A stretch of 28,770 bases of DNA from Coriobacteriaceae bacterium (GTDB lineage Bacteria; Actinomycetota; Coriobacteriia; Coriobacteriales; UMGS124), in the NCBI GenBank assembly GCA_019421015.1, contig JAHZGC010000017.1, forward strand, positions 1-28,770, in the 5' to 3' direction. The translations under genes and the position numbers were made by a program. The notes below the pieces were generated by a model that saw nothing but the letters and a program-made list of their open reading frames with translations, was not told the origin of the DNA and searched no databases. Of this stretch, positions 21,234 to 28,770 are shown piece after piece (positions within the stretch are counted from its first letter, which is position 1; each line of letters starts with the position of its first letter).

Positions 21234-22211
21234 ATGGCATACAAGGTAGCCGTTATACGTGGAACCGACCCCGAAAGCACTGCGAGCGCCGAGAGGGCGG
21301 CGCAGGCGTTGGCCGAGGCAGGCCATGAGATCGTCTCGTTGGTTGCCGACAACGGGCTGGCCCGCGAGCTGCGTTCCGTCCGCCCCGACGCGACCTATCT
21401 GGCCCTCAATAACCCACACGGGCGGAGCGGGGCCGTGCAGGGCTTGTTGGAGCTGATGGAGGCCCCGTTCGTGGGAGCCCCGTCAGGCACCTGCCGCGAC
21501 ACGTGGAACAAGGACTTCCTGGGACGCCTGTGGCGCATGGCGGCAAACAACGGGGAACTGGGGGCGCACGTTCCCGAGGAGGTCCTTCTCGACGGGCCAC
21601 GTCTGGCTGCCCTTGGCCTCGAAGACGTCCTAGGCCTGGTGCCCGAACGCGTTCCCGGGGGTTACCCGCTGCAGGTGCGCGCGGCCCACGGGGGAAGCGC
21701 CCGCATAGTCGGCGACGACGCCGAGCTGCTCGCAGCCCTGGGGGCGGTCACCGAACTCAACGACGCCGCACTGGTAAGGCCGGCCCCCGAGGGGGTGCGC
21801 GTGGCGGTGGCGGTGCTTGGCGACTACGACGACCTGCAGGTGCTCCCGCCGGTCGAGGTGGTGCGCGGCAGGCGCGTCGCGTTGGACGCCGCGGGCACCG
21901 TGGGCAGCACCCAGACCGACTACTTCGCGCCGGTGCGCCTTGCCTCGCTGCACGGCGACCCCAGCGAGGCCCAGGCCATTCGCAGCGAGCTGGAGCGGGC
22001 GGCGCTCGACGCCTACCTGACCTGCGGCTGCCGCGACCTCGGCGTGGTCGACCTCGCCTGGGACGGGGCGCGCGCCTGTGTGCTCGACATCGACGTGGCG
22101 CCCGCCCTGGGCGAAGGGGAGCTGCTGCCCCTCGCCTGCGAGGCGGCCCAGATCCCGCTCACCGAGGCACTGGGTGCCTTGGTGGAGATCGCGTTGGAAC
22201 GGGGCTGCTAG
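21234..22211 (+). CDS. D-Ala-D-Ala ligase-like ATP-grasp protein lacking key catalytic residues
   Basis: This is a 325-residue protein aligning along its length with D-alanine-D-alanine ligase. ALNNPHGRSGAVQGLLELME matches the ALHGxxGEDGxxQGxLE region, DYFAPVRL matches the YxAPAxL region, and the C-terminal segment GCRDLGVVDL...VLDIDVAPALG matches GCxGxGRxDx...LLExNTxPGMT. Compared with E. coli DdlB as remembered, the Arg of GRID is Val, the Mg2+-binding Glu270 and Asn272 are Asp and Asp, Ser281 is lost, and the ATP lysine of VKP is Arg (QVRAAHGGS). It is probably not a standard Ddl; it may make another product or act non-catalytically. The ATG at 21234 has AAAGGAG 8-9 nt upstream; the frame continues upstream but without ligase sequence. 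Confidence 0.8.
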   Translation: MAYKVAVIRGTDPESTASAERAAQALAEAGHEIVSLVADNGLARELRSVRPDATYLALNNPHGRSGAVQGLLELMEAPFVGAPSGTCRDTWNKDFLGRLWRMAANNGELGAHVPEEVLLDGPRLAALGLEDVLGLVPERVPGGYPLQVRAAHGGSARIVGDDAELLAALGAVTELNDAALVRPAPEGVRVAVAVLGDYDDLQVLPPVEVVRGRRVALDAAGTVGSTQTDYFAPVRLASLHGDPSEAQAIRSELERAALDAYLTCGCRDLGVVDLAWDGARACVLDIDVAPALGEGELLPLACEAAQIPLTEALGALVEIALERGC

Positions 22212-22243
22212 CCGGGGCCCTGTGGTCCAACAGCACCACGCAG

Positions 22244-22283
22244 AGGCGGGGCCCGGTCGCACGCAGCCGGGCCCCGCCTTTAT
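22244..22283 (+). terminator. Terminator between convergent genes
   Basis: AGGCGGGGCCCGG (22244-22256) pairs perfectly with CCGGGCCCCGCCT (22267-22279), followed by TTTATATT on the plus strand. It ends the Ddl-like transcript; the same hairpin lies downstream of the suf operon on the other strand but without a T-run there. Confidence 0.85.
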
Positions 22284-22347
22284 ATTGGCCTACTCGTCAG
22301 CCCTTTTATCGGCCGCCGCAATCCGGCCATCCGTCGCCGGCGTTCCC

Positions 22348-22779
22348 CTACTTCCCCTCGGTCATCTCGTCAAGGGTGCGCCAAGCCAGCTGGGCGCACT
22401 TGACGCGGGCAGGCATGCGCGAGATGGAGGCGAGGCAGGCGGCGTCCCCAAGCTTCTCGAGCTCGGCGGGGTCGGTCACCTCGCCGCGGGTCATGCGCTC
22501 GAAGAGGTCGCAGAGGTCGCGCGCCTCTTGCACGGTCTTACCGGTAATCAGCTCGGCCATCATGTCGGCCGAGGCCTGGGAGATGGCGCACCCGCCGCCC
22601 TCGAACGCCGCCTCCTCGATGACGCCGTCTTTGTCGAGGCGGATCGAGAGCTCGAGTTCGTCTCCGCAGGTGGGGTTGACGCCCTCGCGGGTACAGGTCG
22701 CGTCGTCCATCTGGTATTTGTACTCCGGGTCGGAGCTGTGCTCGAGCAGCACCGGGGAGTAGAGGTCACTCGTCGCCAT
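22348..22779 (-). CDS. sufU: SufU, zinc-dependent sulfur-transfer protein
   Basis: This is a 143-residue IscU/SufU-family protein with the three conserved Cys contexts NPTCGD, GGGCAIS and VKCAQLAW, and Asp in the first motif, as in Gram-positive SufU. SufU takes sulfur from SufS for the SufBCD scaffold. It is the last gene of the suf operon and overlaps sufS by 14 bp. The spacer of about 19 residues between the second and third Cys blocks (LITGKTVQEARDL...) matches SufU rather than IscU. Confidence 0.95.
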   Translation of the reverse strand: MATSDLYSPVLLEHSSDPEYKYQMDDATCTREGVNPTCGDELELSIRLDKDGVIEEAAFEGGGCAISQASADMMAELITGKTVQEARDLCDLFERMTRGEVTDPAELEKLGDAACLASISRMPARVKCAQLAWRTLDEMTEGK

Positions 22780-24040
22780 GAAACACCTTCCTCACATGCT
22801 TGACGCCTTGTACCAGGGCGTCGATGTCTGACTTGTCGTTGTAGAGGCCGATGCTTGCCCGGCAGCACGCACCGCAGCCGAGCCAGGTCAGCAGGGGCTG
22901 GGCGCAGTGGTTGCCCGCACGGATGGCGACGTCGCCCTCGTCGAGGATGCTCGCCACATCGTGGGGGTGGACGCCCTCGACGTTAAAGGCGAGCACACCG
23001 TGCCGCCGGCCCGGCTCTTTGGGCCCGACGACCTCGATGAAGGGTAGCGCCTCCATCTGCTCGCAAAGATAGCGCATGAGGGCCGCCTCACGGGCCTCGA
23101 CGGCCTCGAGTCCCACGCCGTCGAGATAGTCGAGCGCCGCGCCGAAGGCGTAGATGCCGGCGGCGTCCTGGGTGCCTGCCTCGAACTTCTGGGGGATGGG
23201 GGCCCAGGCGGCGCCCTCCTCGGTGACCCAGTCAATCATCTCGCCGCCGGTGAGCATCGGGGGCATCCTGTCGAGGACCTCGGCCTTGCCCCACAGCACG
23301 CCGATGCCGAGCGACCCGAAGAGCTTGTGCGCCGAGAAGGCCAACAGGTCGCAGCCGATCTTTTGCACGTCGACCTTCATGCGGGGTACCGACTGGGCAC
23401 CGTCGACCACCATGAGGGCACCCACCTTGTGCGTACGCTCGGCAAGCTCGCGCACGGGGTTCTCGACCCCGAGGACGTTGGACACCTGAGCCACCGACAC
23501 GATGCGGGTATGGGGCCCGATCTTGGCGTCCATCTCCTCCCCGGTGATACGGAAGTCCTCATCGAAGCGCAGGTAGACGAGTTTTGCTCCGGTGCGCTCG
23601 CACACCTGCTGCCAGGGGATGAGGTTCGAATGGTGCTCCCCAACGGAGATGACCACCTCGTCGCCCGGGCCCAGCTTCTGGACCTCGGCAAGGCCGTGGG
23701 CCGCCAGGTTCAAAGCCTCGGTGGCGTTGCGGACAAAAACCACCTCGCTTGCGCTCGGGGCGTTGATGAGGCGAGCCACCTTCTGACGCGCCGCGTCGAT
23801 CGCCTCGGTCGCCTCGACCGAGAGCCGGTAGAGGCCGCGCAGGGGGTTGGCGTTCATGGTCTCATAGAAGTGTCGCTGGGCCTCGATCACCGTGCCGGGG
23901 CGCTGCTCCGTCGCGGCGCTGTCGAGATAGGCCAGACCGGGGTTGGCCGCCAGGAGCGGAAAGTCCGCCTTGTAGGGATTCGCTGCAATGTCGGTGGGGT
24001 CGAACACCCCCCGGGAGCCCTGGGTGTCGTTCGAACTCAT
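22766..24040 (-). CDS. sufS: Cysteine desulfurase SufS
   Basis: This is a 424-residue PLP enzyme. Visible features are EHHSNLIPWQ, the PLP lysine in SAHKLFGSLGIGVLWG, RAGNHCAQPLL, and the active Cys in the group II motif GACCRASIGLYN. It releases sulfur from cysteine as a persulfide for SufU and SufBCD. AAGGAGG lies 8 nt before the ATG. It follows sufD by 18 bp and overlaps sufU. Confidence 0.96.
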   Translation of the reverse strand: MSSNDTQGSRGVFDPTDIAANPYKADFPLLAANPGLAYLDSAATEQRPGTVIEAQRHFYETMNANPLRGLYRLSVEATEAIDAARQKVARLINAPSASEVVFVRNATEALNLAAHGLAEVQKLGPGDEVVISVGEHHSNLIPWQQVCERTGAKLVYLRFDEDFRITGEEMDAKIGPHTRIVSVAQVSNVLGVENPVRELAERTHKVGALMVVDGAQSVPRMKVDVQKIGCDLLAFSAHKLFGSLGIGVLWGKAEVLDRMPPMLTGGEMIDWVTEEGAAWAPIPQKFEAGTQDAAGIYAFGAALDYLDGVGLEAVEAREAALMRYLCEQMEALPFIEVVGPKEPGRRHGVLAFNVEGVHPHDVASILDEGDVAIRAGNHCAQPLLTWLGCGACCRASIGLYNDKSDIDALVQGVKHVRKVFHGDE

Positions 24041-24058
24041 AGGGACACGCCTCCTTAG

Positions 24059-25174
24059 CTAGTAAACCGAGAGGTCTTCGAGCGCGCCCTCGCCTAGGAC
24101 GCGGGCCGCCGACGCGAGCACGGCCCCGCAGGCCGCCTCGGTGTGGGCGGCCGAAAACGCCGCCTCGAAGGTGGACTCCATAACGAGGGCCGGAATGTCG
24201 TCCGCGGCCAAGCCGCGCGAGGCCAGATAGGCCCGCTCGGCGGCACCGAGCTCACCAACCGTCGCCCCATGGTCGCCCGCCACGTCGTCCTCCCCGCACA
24301 GGATCACCGGAAGCGAGCGGTTGCCCACGCCCTCGCCGGCAAGCAGCACGGTCTCGTTCTCGCTGCCCCGCGAGCCCTTGCAGCCGCGGACGAGGTCGAT
24401 GGTGTCGCGCAGGGTCTTGGAGCTGTCCCCGGTGAGCACGCCGCGGTAGGCGAGGTCGCACTCGGTGCGCCGACCGCACTGGCGCACCACGTGGCCGATA
24501 TCGACGACCTGGGCGTCTCGGCCAAGGTAACGGCTGTCGACCCCGACAGCCGAGCGATCACCCCGCAGCTCGCAGCAAAGGCCGCCCGCCATCACCTCGC
24601 CGTCGAGGTAGAACTGCTTGACCTCGAGGCGCGCGTCGTCGCCGAGAACGGCCCCGAAGTTGTCGAGAACCTGCCAGCCCGGTGCCGTCACGAGCGCGTA
24701 GACGTCGAGGTGCGCCCCCGCGCCGAGCGTCGCACGCACGGTCCAACCGCAGGTCCGCAGGGGACCGCCCTCCCCGTCGTCGGAGGCGTCCTCCCCCGCA
24801 GGATCGGCCGGCCTGTGCGCCAGGAGCGCCAGACTTGCCGAGGAGCCGGCCCCCAGGCGCACGTCGAGGACCTGGACCGGGGCGTCCTCGCGCGCCAGGT
24901 CGACCACGATGGGTCCCTGCGCCTTGCTCCCGGGTGCGACCTCCACCGCACGGCGATCGGTCGCAGACGCCTCGAGCCAGACGGTGGCGTCTGCGCCCAT
25001 GCCGCAAGGTACCTCCGACCCAGAGGCCGCCAGCGCCGCCTCCTCGAGGCCGCGCGCCGAGACGTGCCGGGGAACCTCGAGCTGGATGGCGTTGATGTCG
25101 AGGTGGTTCCAGGTAGGCGTGGGCAGCTCGTTCACACGGTCGAGCACGCACCTTTTCAACGTGGCGTTCTCCAT
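24059..25174 (-). CDS. sufD: SufD, Fe-S assembly scaffold subunit
   Basis: This is a 371-residue protein with the beta-helix pattern of SufB/SufD. The C-terminal block GDHGATVGELGAAERAYLASRG, followed by an acid-rich end, carries the usual SufD signature (H-x-x-x-x-G, YLxSRGL). It pairs with SufB and the SufC ATPase. The middle is acidic and more divergent than SufB, as is normal for SufD. The start codon overlaps the sufB stop by one base (TAATG). Confidence 0.9.
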   Translation of the reverse strand: MENATLKRCVLDRVNELPTPTWNHLDINAIQLEVPRHVSARGLEEAALAASGSEVPCGMGADATVWLEASATDRRAVEVAPGSKAQGPIVVDLAREDAPVQVLDVRLGAGSSASLALLAHRPADPAGEDASDDGEGGPLRTCGWTVRATLGAGAHLDVYALVTAPGWQVLDNFGAVLGDDARLEVKQFYLDGEVMAGGLCCELRGDRSAVGVDSRYLGRDAQVVDIGHVVRQCGRRTECDLAYRGVLTGDSSKTLRDTIDLVRGCKGSRGSENETVLLAGEGVGNRSLPVILCGEDDVAGDHGATVGELGAAERAYLASRGLAADDIPALVMESTFEAAFSAAHTEAACGAVLASAARVLGEGALEDLSVY

Positions 25175-26658
25175 TAGCCGATCGCCCCTTCCATCTCGAG
25201 CTTGATCAGGTTGTTCATCTCGACGGCGTACTCGAGGGGCAGCTCCTTGGAGATGGGGTTTGCAAAGCCGTTCACGACCATGGTGCGCGCCTCGCCCTCG
25301 GGAATGCCGCGACTCATGAGGTAGCTCACCGTGTCGTCGGAGATGCGCCCGATGGTGGCCTCGTGGCCCACGTTGGCCGTGCGGCAGCGCACGTCCATGG
25401 CGGGGATGGTGTCGCTGCGGCTGACGTCGTCGAGCATGAGCGACGCGCAGGAGACGGTGGCCTTGGCGCGCTCGGCCTTCTCGCCCACCACCACGGCGCT
25501 GCGGAACGTGCTGATGCCGCCGCCTTTGCTGAGCGATTTGGCGCTAATCGAGCAGCGGGTGTCGCGGCCCAGCATGATGCACTTGGTGCCGGTGTCGAGG
25601 TTTTGGGTGGCCCCGGCAAAGGTGATGCCCGTGTACTCGCAGGTCGAGCGGTCCCCCTTGAGGATCGAGGTGGGATAGAGGTAGCTCACGTGGCTGCCGA
25701 AGGAGCCCGAAACCCACTCGATGGTGCCGTCCTCCTCCACCCGGGCGCGCTTGGTGTTGAGGTTGTACATGTTCTTGGACCAGTTCTCGACCGTGGAGTA
25801 GCGCAGGCGCGCGCCCTTGCCCACATAGAGCTCGACGCAGCCGGCGTGGAGGTTGGCCACGTTGTACTTGGGGGCCGAGCAGCCTTCTACAAAGTGCAGG
25901 TCGGCGCCGGGCTCTAGGACGATGAGGGTGTGCTCGAACTGGCCGGCCCCGGCCGCGTTGAGGCGGAAGTAGCTTTGGAGCGGGAACTCCACGTGTACGC
26001 CGGCCGGCACATAGACAAAGGACCCGCCGCTCCACACGGCACCGTGCAGGGCCGCGAACTTGTGGTCGGTGGGCGGCACGAGCTTCATAAAGCGCTCGCG
26101 GATAAGGTCGACGTAGGGGCCGTGCAGGGCCTCCTCGATGCCCGAGTAGACCACGCCCTGCTGGGCCACCTCCTCGCGCATGTTGTGGTACACGAGCTCT
26201 GAGTCGTATTGGGCGCCCACGCCGGCGAGGTTGGCGCGCTCGGCTTCGGGGATGCCCAGACGCTCGAAGGTGTCCTTGATATCCTCGGGCACGTCTTCCC
26301 AACTGTTGGACTGCTCGGTGTTGGGGGCCACATAGGCCGAGATGCGGTCCATGTCGAGGCCCTCGATGGAGGGACCCCAGTTGGGCGGCATCTTCATGCG
26401 CTCGTAGAGGTCGAGGCAGCGCAGGCGCAGCTCGAGCATCCACTCGGGCTCGTCCTTCTTGGCCGAGATGGAGCGCACGAGTTCGGGCGTGAGACCGTCG
26501 TCGGCGCGCTCGTAGCCCTCTTCGGGCTTGGTGAAGTCATAGAGGCCGCCCATGTCGCCAAAGTCCTCGAGCGGGCGCGCGGCCACGACGTCGACACCCG
26601 CGCCCTGGGGCGGCTCCACGGCACGGCTCCCTGGGGAAGAGACCACGTCGGTCGCCAT
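25174..26658 (-). CDS. sufB: SufB, Fe-S assembly scaffold
   Basis: This is a 494-residue protein, strongly conserved: YDSELVYHNMREEVAQQGVV, HGAVWSGGSFVYVPAGVHVE, EGCSAPKYNVANLHAGCVEL (Cys-bearing), TVENWSKNMYNLNTKR, and GHEATIGRISDDTVSYLMSR. It builds the nascent cluster in the SufBC2D complex. An N-terminal lead of ~30 residues is less conserved. The ATG follows the sufC stop with no gap (TAGATG). Confidence 0.97.
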   Translation of the reverse strand: MATDVVSSPGSRAVEPPQGAGVDVVAARPLEDFGDMGGLYDFTKPEEGYERADDGLTPELVRSISAKKDEPEWMLELRLRCLDLYERMKMPPNWGPSIEGLDMDRISAYVAPNTEQSNSWEDVPEDIKDTFERLGIPEAERANLAGVGAQYDSELVYHNMREEVAQQGVVYSGIEEALHGPYVDLIRERFMKLVPPTDHKFAALHGAVWSGGSFVYVPAGVHVEFPLQSYFRLNAAGAGQFEHTLIVLEPGADLHFVEGCSAPKYNVANLHAGCVELYVGKGARLRYSTVENWSKNMYNLNTKRARVEEDGTIEWVSGSFGSHVSYLYPTSILKGDRSTCEYTGITFAGATQNLDTGTKCIMLGRDTRCSISAKSLSKGGGISTFRSAVVVGEKAERAKATVSCASLMLDDVSRSDTIPAMDVRCRTANVGHEATIGRISDDTVSYLMSRGIPEGEARTMVVNGFANPISKELPLEYAVEMNNLIKLEMEGAIG

Positions 26659-27498
26659 CTATGCCTCACCCCCTCCAAGCTCGGCCTCGTCCATGGCCTC
26701 CTGTATCTGGGCCACCTGCTCGTAGGCGGCAAAACCCTCGCGGTCGATCTGGCCCACGAGCGAGCCGTCGCCCGAAGCCACGATGGTCCCCCGTACCATG
26801 ACGTGGGTGACGTCGACGTGCAGGCGGTTCAGCAGGCGCGCGTTGTGGGTGATGATGACAAGGGCGCCGTCGCAGCTTTCGCGGTAGGCCTGGATGCCGC
26901 GGGCCACGGTCTCGAGGGCGTCGACGTCGAGGCCCGAGTCAGTCTCGTCAAGGATGGCGAGCTTGGGCTTGAGCAAAAGCAGCTGGAGCATCTCGACCTT
27001 TTTGCGCTCGCCGCCCGAGAAGCCGACGTTGAGGTCGCGGACCAGATAGGACTGGTCAAGGTCGAGCCGGTCGCACAGCTCCCCCACCAAGGCGCGGAAC
27101 TTGGCGCCGCTCATGCGCGGGCCGGGACGTTTGCGGCTGATGGCGCGCAGGAACGTGTAGAGGGGCACGCCCGGGATTTCGACGGGAGCCTGGTATGACA
27201 GGAAGATGCCCGCGAGGGAGCGCTTGTCCTCCGAAAGGCCGGTTATGTCCTGGCCGTCGAACACGACAGAGCCCCGGGTCACCTCGTAGGAGGGGTCGCC
27301 CATGATTACGCGGCCCAGGGTCGACTTGCCGGCCCCGTTGGGACCCATGAGCACGTGGGTCTGGCCGGCGTCCACCGCCAGGTCCACATGGTGCAGGATG
27401 GGTTTGTCGCCCGCACTGGCATAGAGGTCGTCTACCCGCAAAAGGTGGTCGTGGGGCGTGCGTTCCGGCGCGTCGGCGGGTACGGTTGTCTCGCTCAT
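26659..27498 (-). CDS. sufC: SufC, Fe-S assembly ATPase
   Basis: This is a 279-residue ABC ATPase with Walker A GPNGAGKST (52-60), signature FSGGERKK, and Walker B LAILDETDSGLDVDAL, the SufC-specific form. It drives the SufBCD complex. The ATG at 27498 is used because GGAGGA lies 5-6 nt upstream; the frame extends 45 codons further without SufC sequence. It is the first gene of sufCBDSU. Confidence 0.96.
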   Translation of the reverse strand: MSETTVPADAPERTPHDHLLRVDDLYASAGDKPILHHVDLAVDAGQTHVLMGPNGAGKSTLGRVIMGDPSYEVTRGSVVFDGQDITGLSEDKRSLAGIFLSYQAPVEIPGVPLYTFLRAISRKRPGPRMSGAKFRALVGELCDRLDLDQSYLVRDLNVGFSGGERKKVEMLQLLLLKPKLAILDETDSGLDVDALETVARGIQAYRESCDGALVIITHNARLLNRLHVDVTHVMVRGTIVASGDGSLVGQIDREGFAAYEQVAQIQEAMDEAELGGGEA

Positions 27499-27623
27499 CG
27501 GTTCCTCCAAGCTCTGCTTGTATGTGGGGGTGCAGCCCCGGCGGTTCACATCAGGCCCTATGTACCCAACGGGAATGGCGGGCTTGCGCACGGACGCCCT
27601 CCCTACGGGGGGCGACGGGATAA

Positions 27624-27651
27624 ATCCTATCATTTAAGTAGGTTATTGCAA
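27624..27651 (-). promoter_or_regulatory. Candidate suf promoter
   Basis: On the minus strand TTGCAA (27646-27651) and TAGGAT (27624-27629) are spaced by 16 nt, 126 bp before sufC. A CCTA-N9-TAGG inverted pair covers the spacer and -10 region and might be an operator. No IscR/SufR-type gene is present in the window. Confidence 0.35.
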
Positions 27652-27719
27652 GAGGAAACTCCCACCTTCACGATTGGAAGGCGCCGGCTTGCGCGGCGGA
27701 TGGGCAAATCGAGTTCCCC

Positions 27720-28769
27720 TTAGACCTCCACCGACTCCAGCTTGTCCACAAGCTCCTGCTTGCCATGTACGTCGAGCTTGGCGTAGATGTGCTTCACATG
27801 GCCGCGCACCGTGTTCTCGGAGATGAGGAACGCCTCGGCGATGTGGGTTTTGCTGCGGCCCCGCGCCAGCAGCTCCAATATCTCGCGCTCACGGGGCGTG
27901 AGACCGTAGCTCCCGGCCAGAGCGGAGCAGCGCAGCGAAAGCACGTCGGCCTGCAGCCGGTTGGCATCGTCCTGCTCGTTGAGCGCCTGCTGCATGGCAC
28001 CCATGCGCTTGGCGGGGGTGTCGTCGTCACCACCGTCGTTGAGCTCGGTGAAAACAAGGCGGTTGCCCAGAGACGCCTCATCGAGAACAAAGAGCGTCAC
28101 CACCACCAGCACCCACACGATGGCCGCCATGACCAGCGAGGCACCCGACCCCAACGCCGCCAATTCGTCGCCCGCCCCCTTGCCCACGGCAAAGGGCAGC
28201 GAGTAGGCGACCCAACCGAGCGAGAAGACCACCATGGGGTGGTACTGGCTGTGCCGCGCCACGTCGGCCAAGGCCAGGAACAGAAACACAATGAGGAACG
28301 TCTGGGCCGTGCGCACGAGCGACAGCAGATAGCTCAGGAACGCCGGGTCGAGGTACGGCTCGAAGATGAGCGCCGTAGCCATAAGGATGAGGATGAGCCT
28401 CCACGTACGGCTGAAGTCAAGGCCCCGCCGGGCCACCGTGACCCAAAGCAGCATGGCAAGTGCCAGCAGAATCTCGCTGCCATGGTGCACGAGCACCGAG
28501 GCGTGGTAGGGCGAGGGCATGGCCTCGAGGAACACCGACTGAATCACGCCCACCGTGAGGCTGTAGACCGCGATGCCGGCGGCCAGGCGCCACAGCGACC
28601 CGACCGTGCGGGCGTTGTAGTAGCAGATGGGCTCGGCGGCCGGCGGAACCGTGGCCAGCGAGCGGCGCAGACAGACGAATAGCAGAAACGGGATGGCCGT
28701 GAGCACCGCGGCAGCAGGTGCCGCCGGCAAAAAGTCGACGAGGGTCTTGCCCGCAGAGCCCACGACCAT
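27720..28769 (-). CDS. LuxR-family regulator with membrane segments (probably truncated by the window edge)
   Basis: At least 349 residues are present, with about seven membrane helices followed by a C-terminal LuxR-type HTH (about 290-349: LTPREREILELLARGRSKTH, ISENTVRGHVKHIYAKLDV). Relatives such as the one at 1950-3437 have about twelve helices and ~490 residues, so the N-terminal helices probably lie beyond the right edge; an ATG at 28769 exists but is unlikely to be the true start. A linker rich in Asp/Glu (GGDDDTPAKR) precedes the HTH. It is upstream of the suf operon on the same strand, with 221 bp between; a regulatory link to suf is not shown. Confidence 0.88.
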   Translation of the reverse strand: MVVGSAGKTLVDFLPAAPAAAVLTAIPFLLFVCLRRSLATVPPAAEPICYYNARTVGSLWRLAAGIAVYSLTVGVIQSVFLEAMPSPYHASVLVHHGSEILLALAMLLWVTVARRGLDFSRTWRLILILMATALIFEPYLDPAFLSYLLSLVRTAQTFLIVFLFLALADVARHSQYHPMVVFSLGWVAYSLPFAVGKGAGDELAALGSGASLVMAAIVWVLVVVTLFVLDEASLGNRLVFTELNDGGDDDTPAKRMGAMQQALNEQDDANRLQADVLSLRCSALAGSYGLTPREREILELLARGRSKTHIAEAFLISENTVRGHVKHIYAKLDVHGKQELVDKLESVEV

Positions 28770-28770
28770 G

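Noticed and set aside
27652..27719. Terminator between the second LuxR gene and suf
   Set aside because: Only short imperfect pairs (CCTTC/GAAGG, CGCCG/CGGCG) without a T-run; cotranscription cannot be excluded.

Overview
The window is high-GC DNA from what looks like an anaerobic actinobacterium of the class Coriobacteriia (Eggerthella/Slackia/Collinsella-type). The evidence is a Tat-exported FAD reductase next to a 12-TM LuxR-type regulator, a second membrane LuxR regulator, a Rho with a very long disordered N-terminus, and a sufCBDSU operon. The family cannot be fixed without a search. The first ~3.5 kb looks lower in GC and less codon-biased than the rest.

Layout. 153-3437: a single-TM coiled-coil protein converging on a DUF697 membrane protein, which lies downstream of a 12-TM LuxR regulator. 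3821-5596: a Tat flavoprotein reductase divergent from that regulator. 5679-5805: a MITE-like inverted repeat. 5794-10315 (minus): a secreted SH3/glucosaminidase and, overlapping it, an Ig-domain membrane protein with a ~590-residue cytoplasmic tail. 10508-13815 (minus): transaldolase and rho, overlapping by ATGA. 14129-14791 (minus): a regulator with two MarR-like winged helices. 15228-18764 (plus): tmk-holB-ricT, all overlapping. 18881-20928: a promoter, a T-box riboswitch whose specifier reads as UAC (Tyr), a terminator, and a sodium:solute symporter. 21234-22211: a Ddl-fold ATP-grasp protein lacking most catalytic residues. 22348-27498 (minus): sufC-sufB-sufD-sufS-sufU for Fe-S cluster assembly. 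27720-28769 (minus): a second membrane LuxR regulator, cut by the window edge.

How the parts fit. Fe-S assembly (suf), anaerobic reductase chemistry (Tat flavoprotein) and membrane LuxR regulators match the respiratory lifestyle of this group. tmk-holB-ricT is a conserved nucleotide/replication/RNA-decay cluster. The best new prediction is that the SSS transporter is a tyrosine importer under tRNA-Tyr control: the specifier codon, the discriminator-pairing base and a competing terminator can all be read directly. Other notable points are the two RNA-metabolism proteins (Rho, RicT) with large arginine-rich disordered extensions, the large-tailed surface protein coupled to an autolysin, and two enzyme-fold proteins (flavoprotein, Ddl-like) whose substrate residues differ from the classical enzymes. 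I saw no tRNA, rRNA, CRISPR array or intact insertion sequence.
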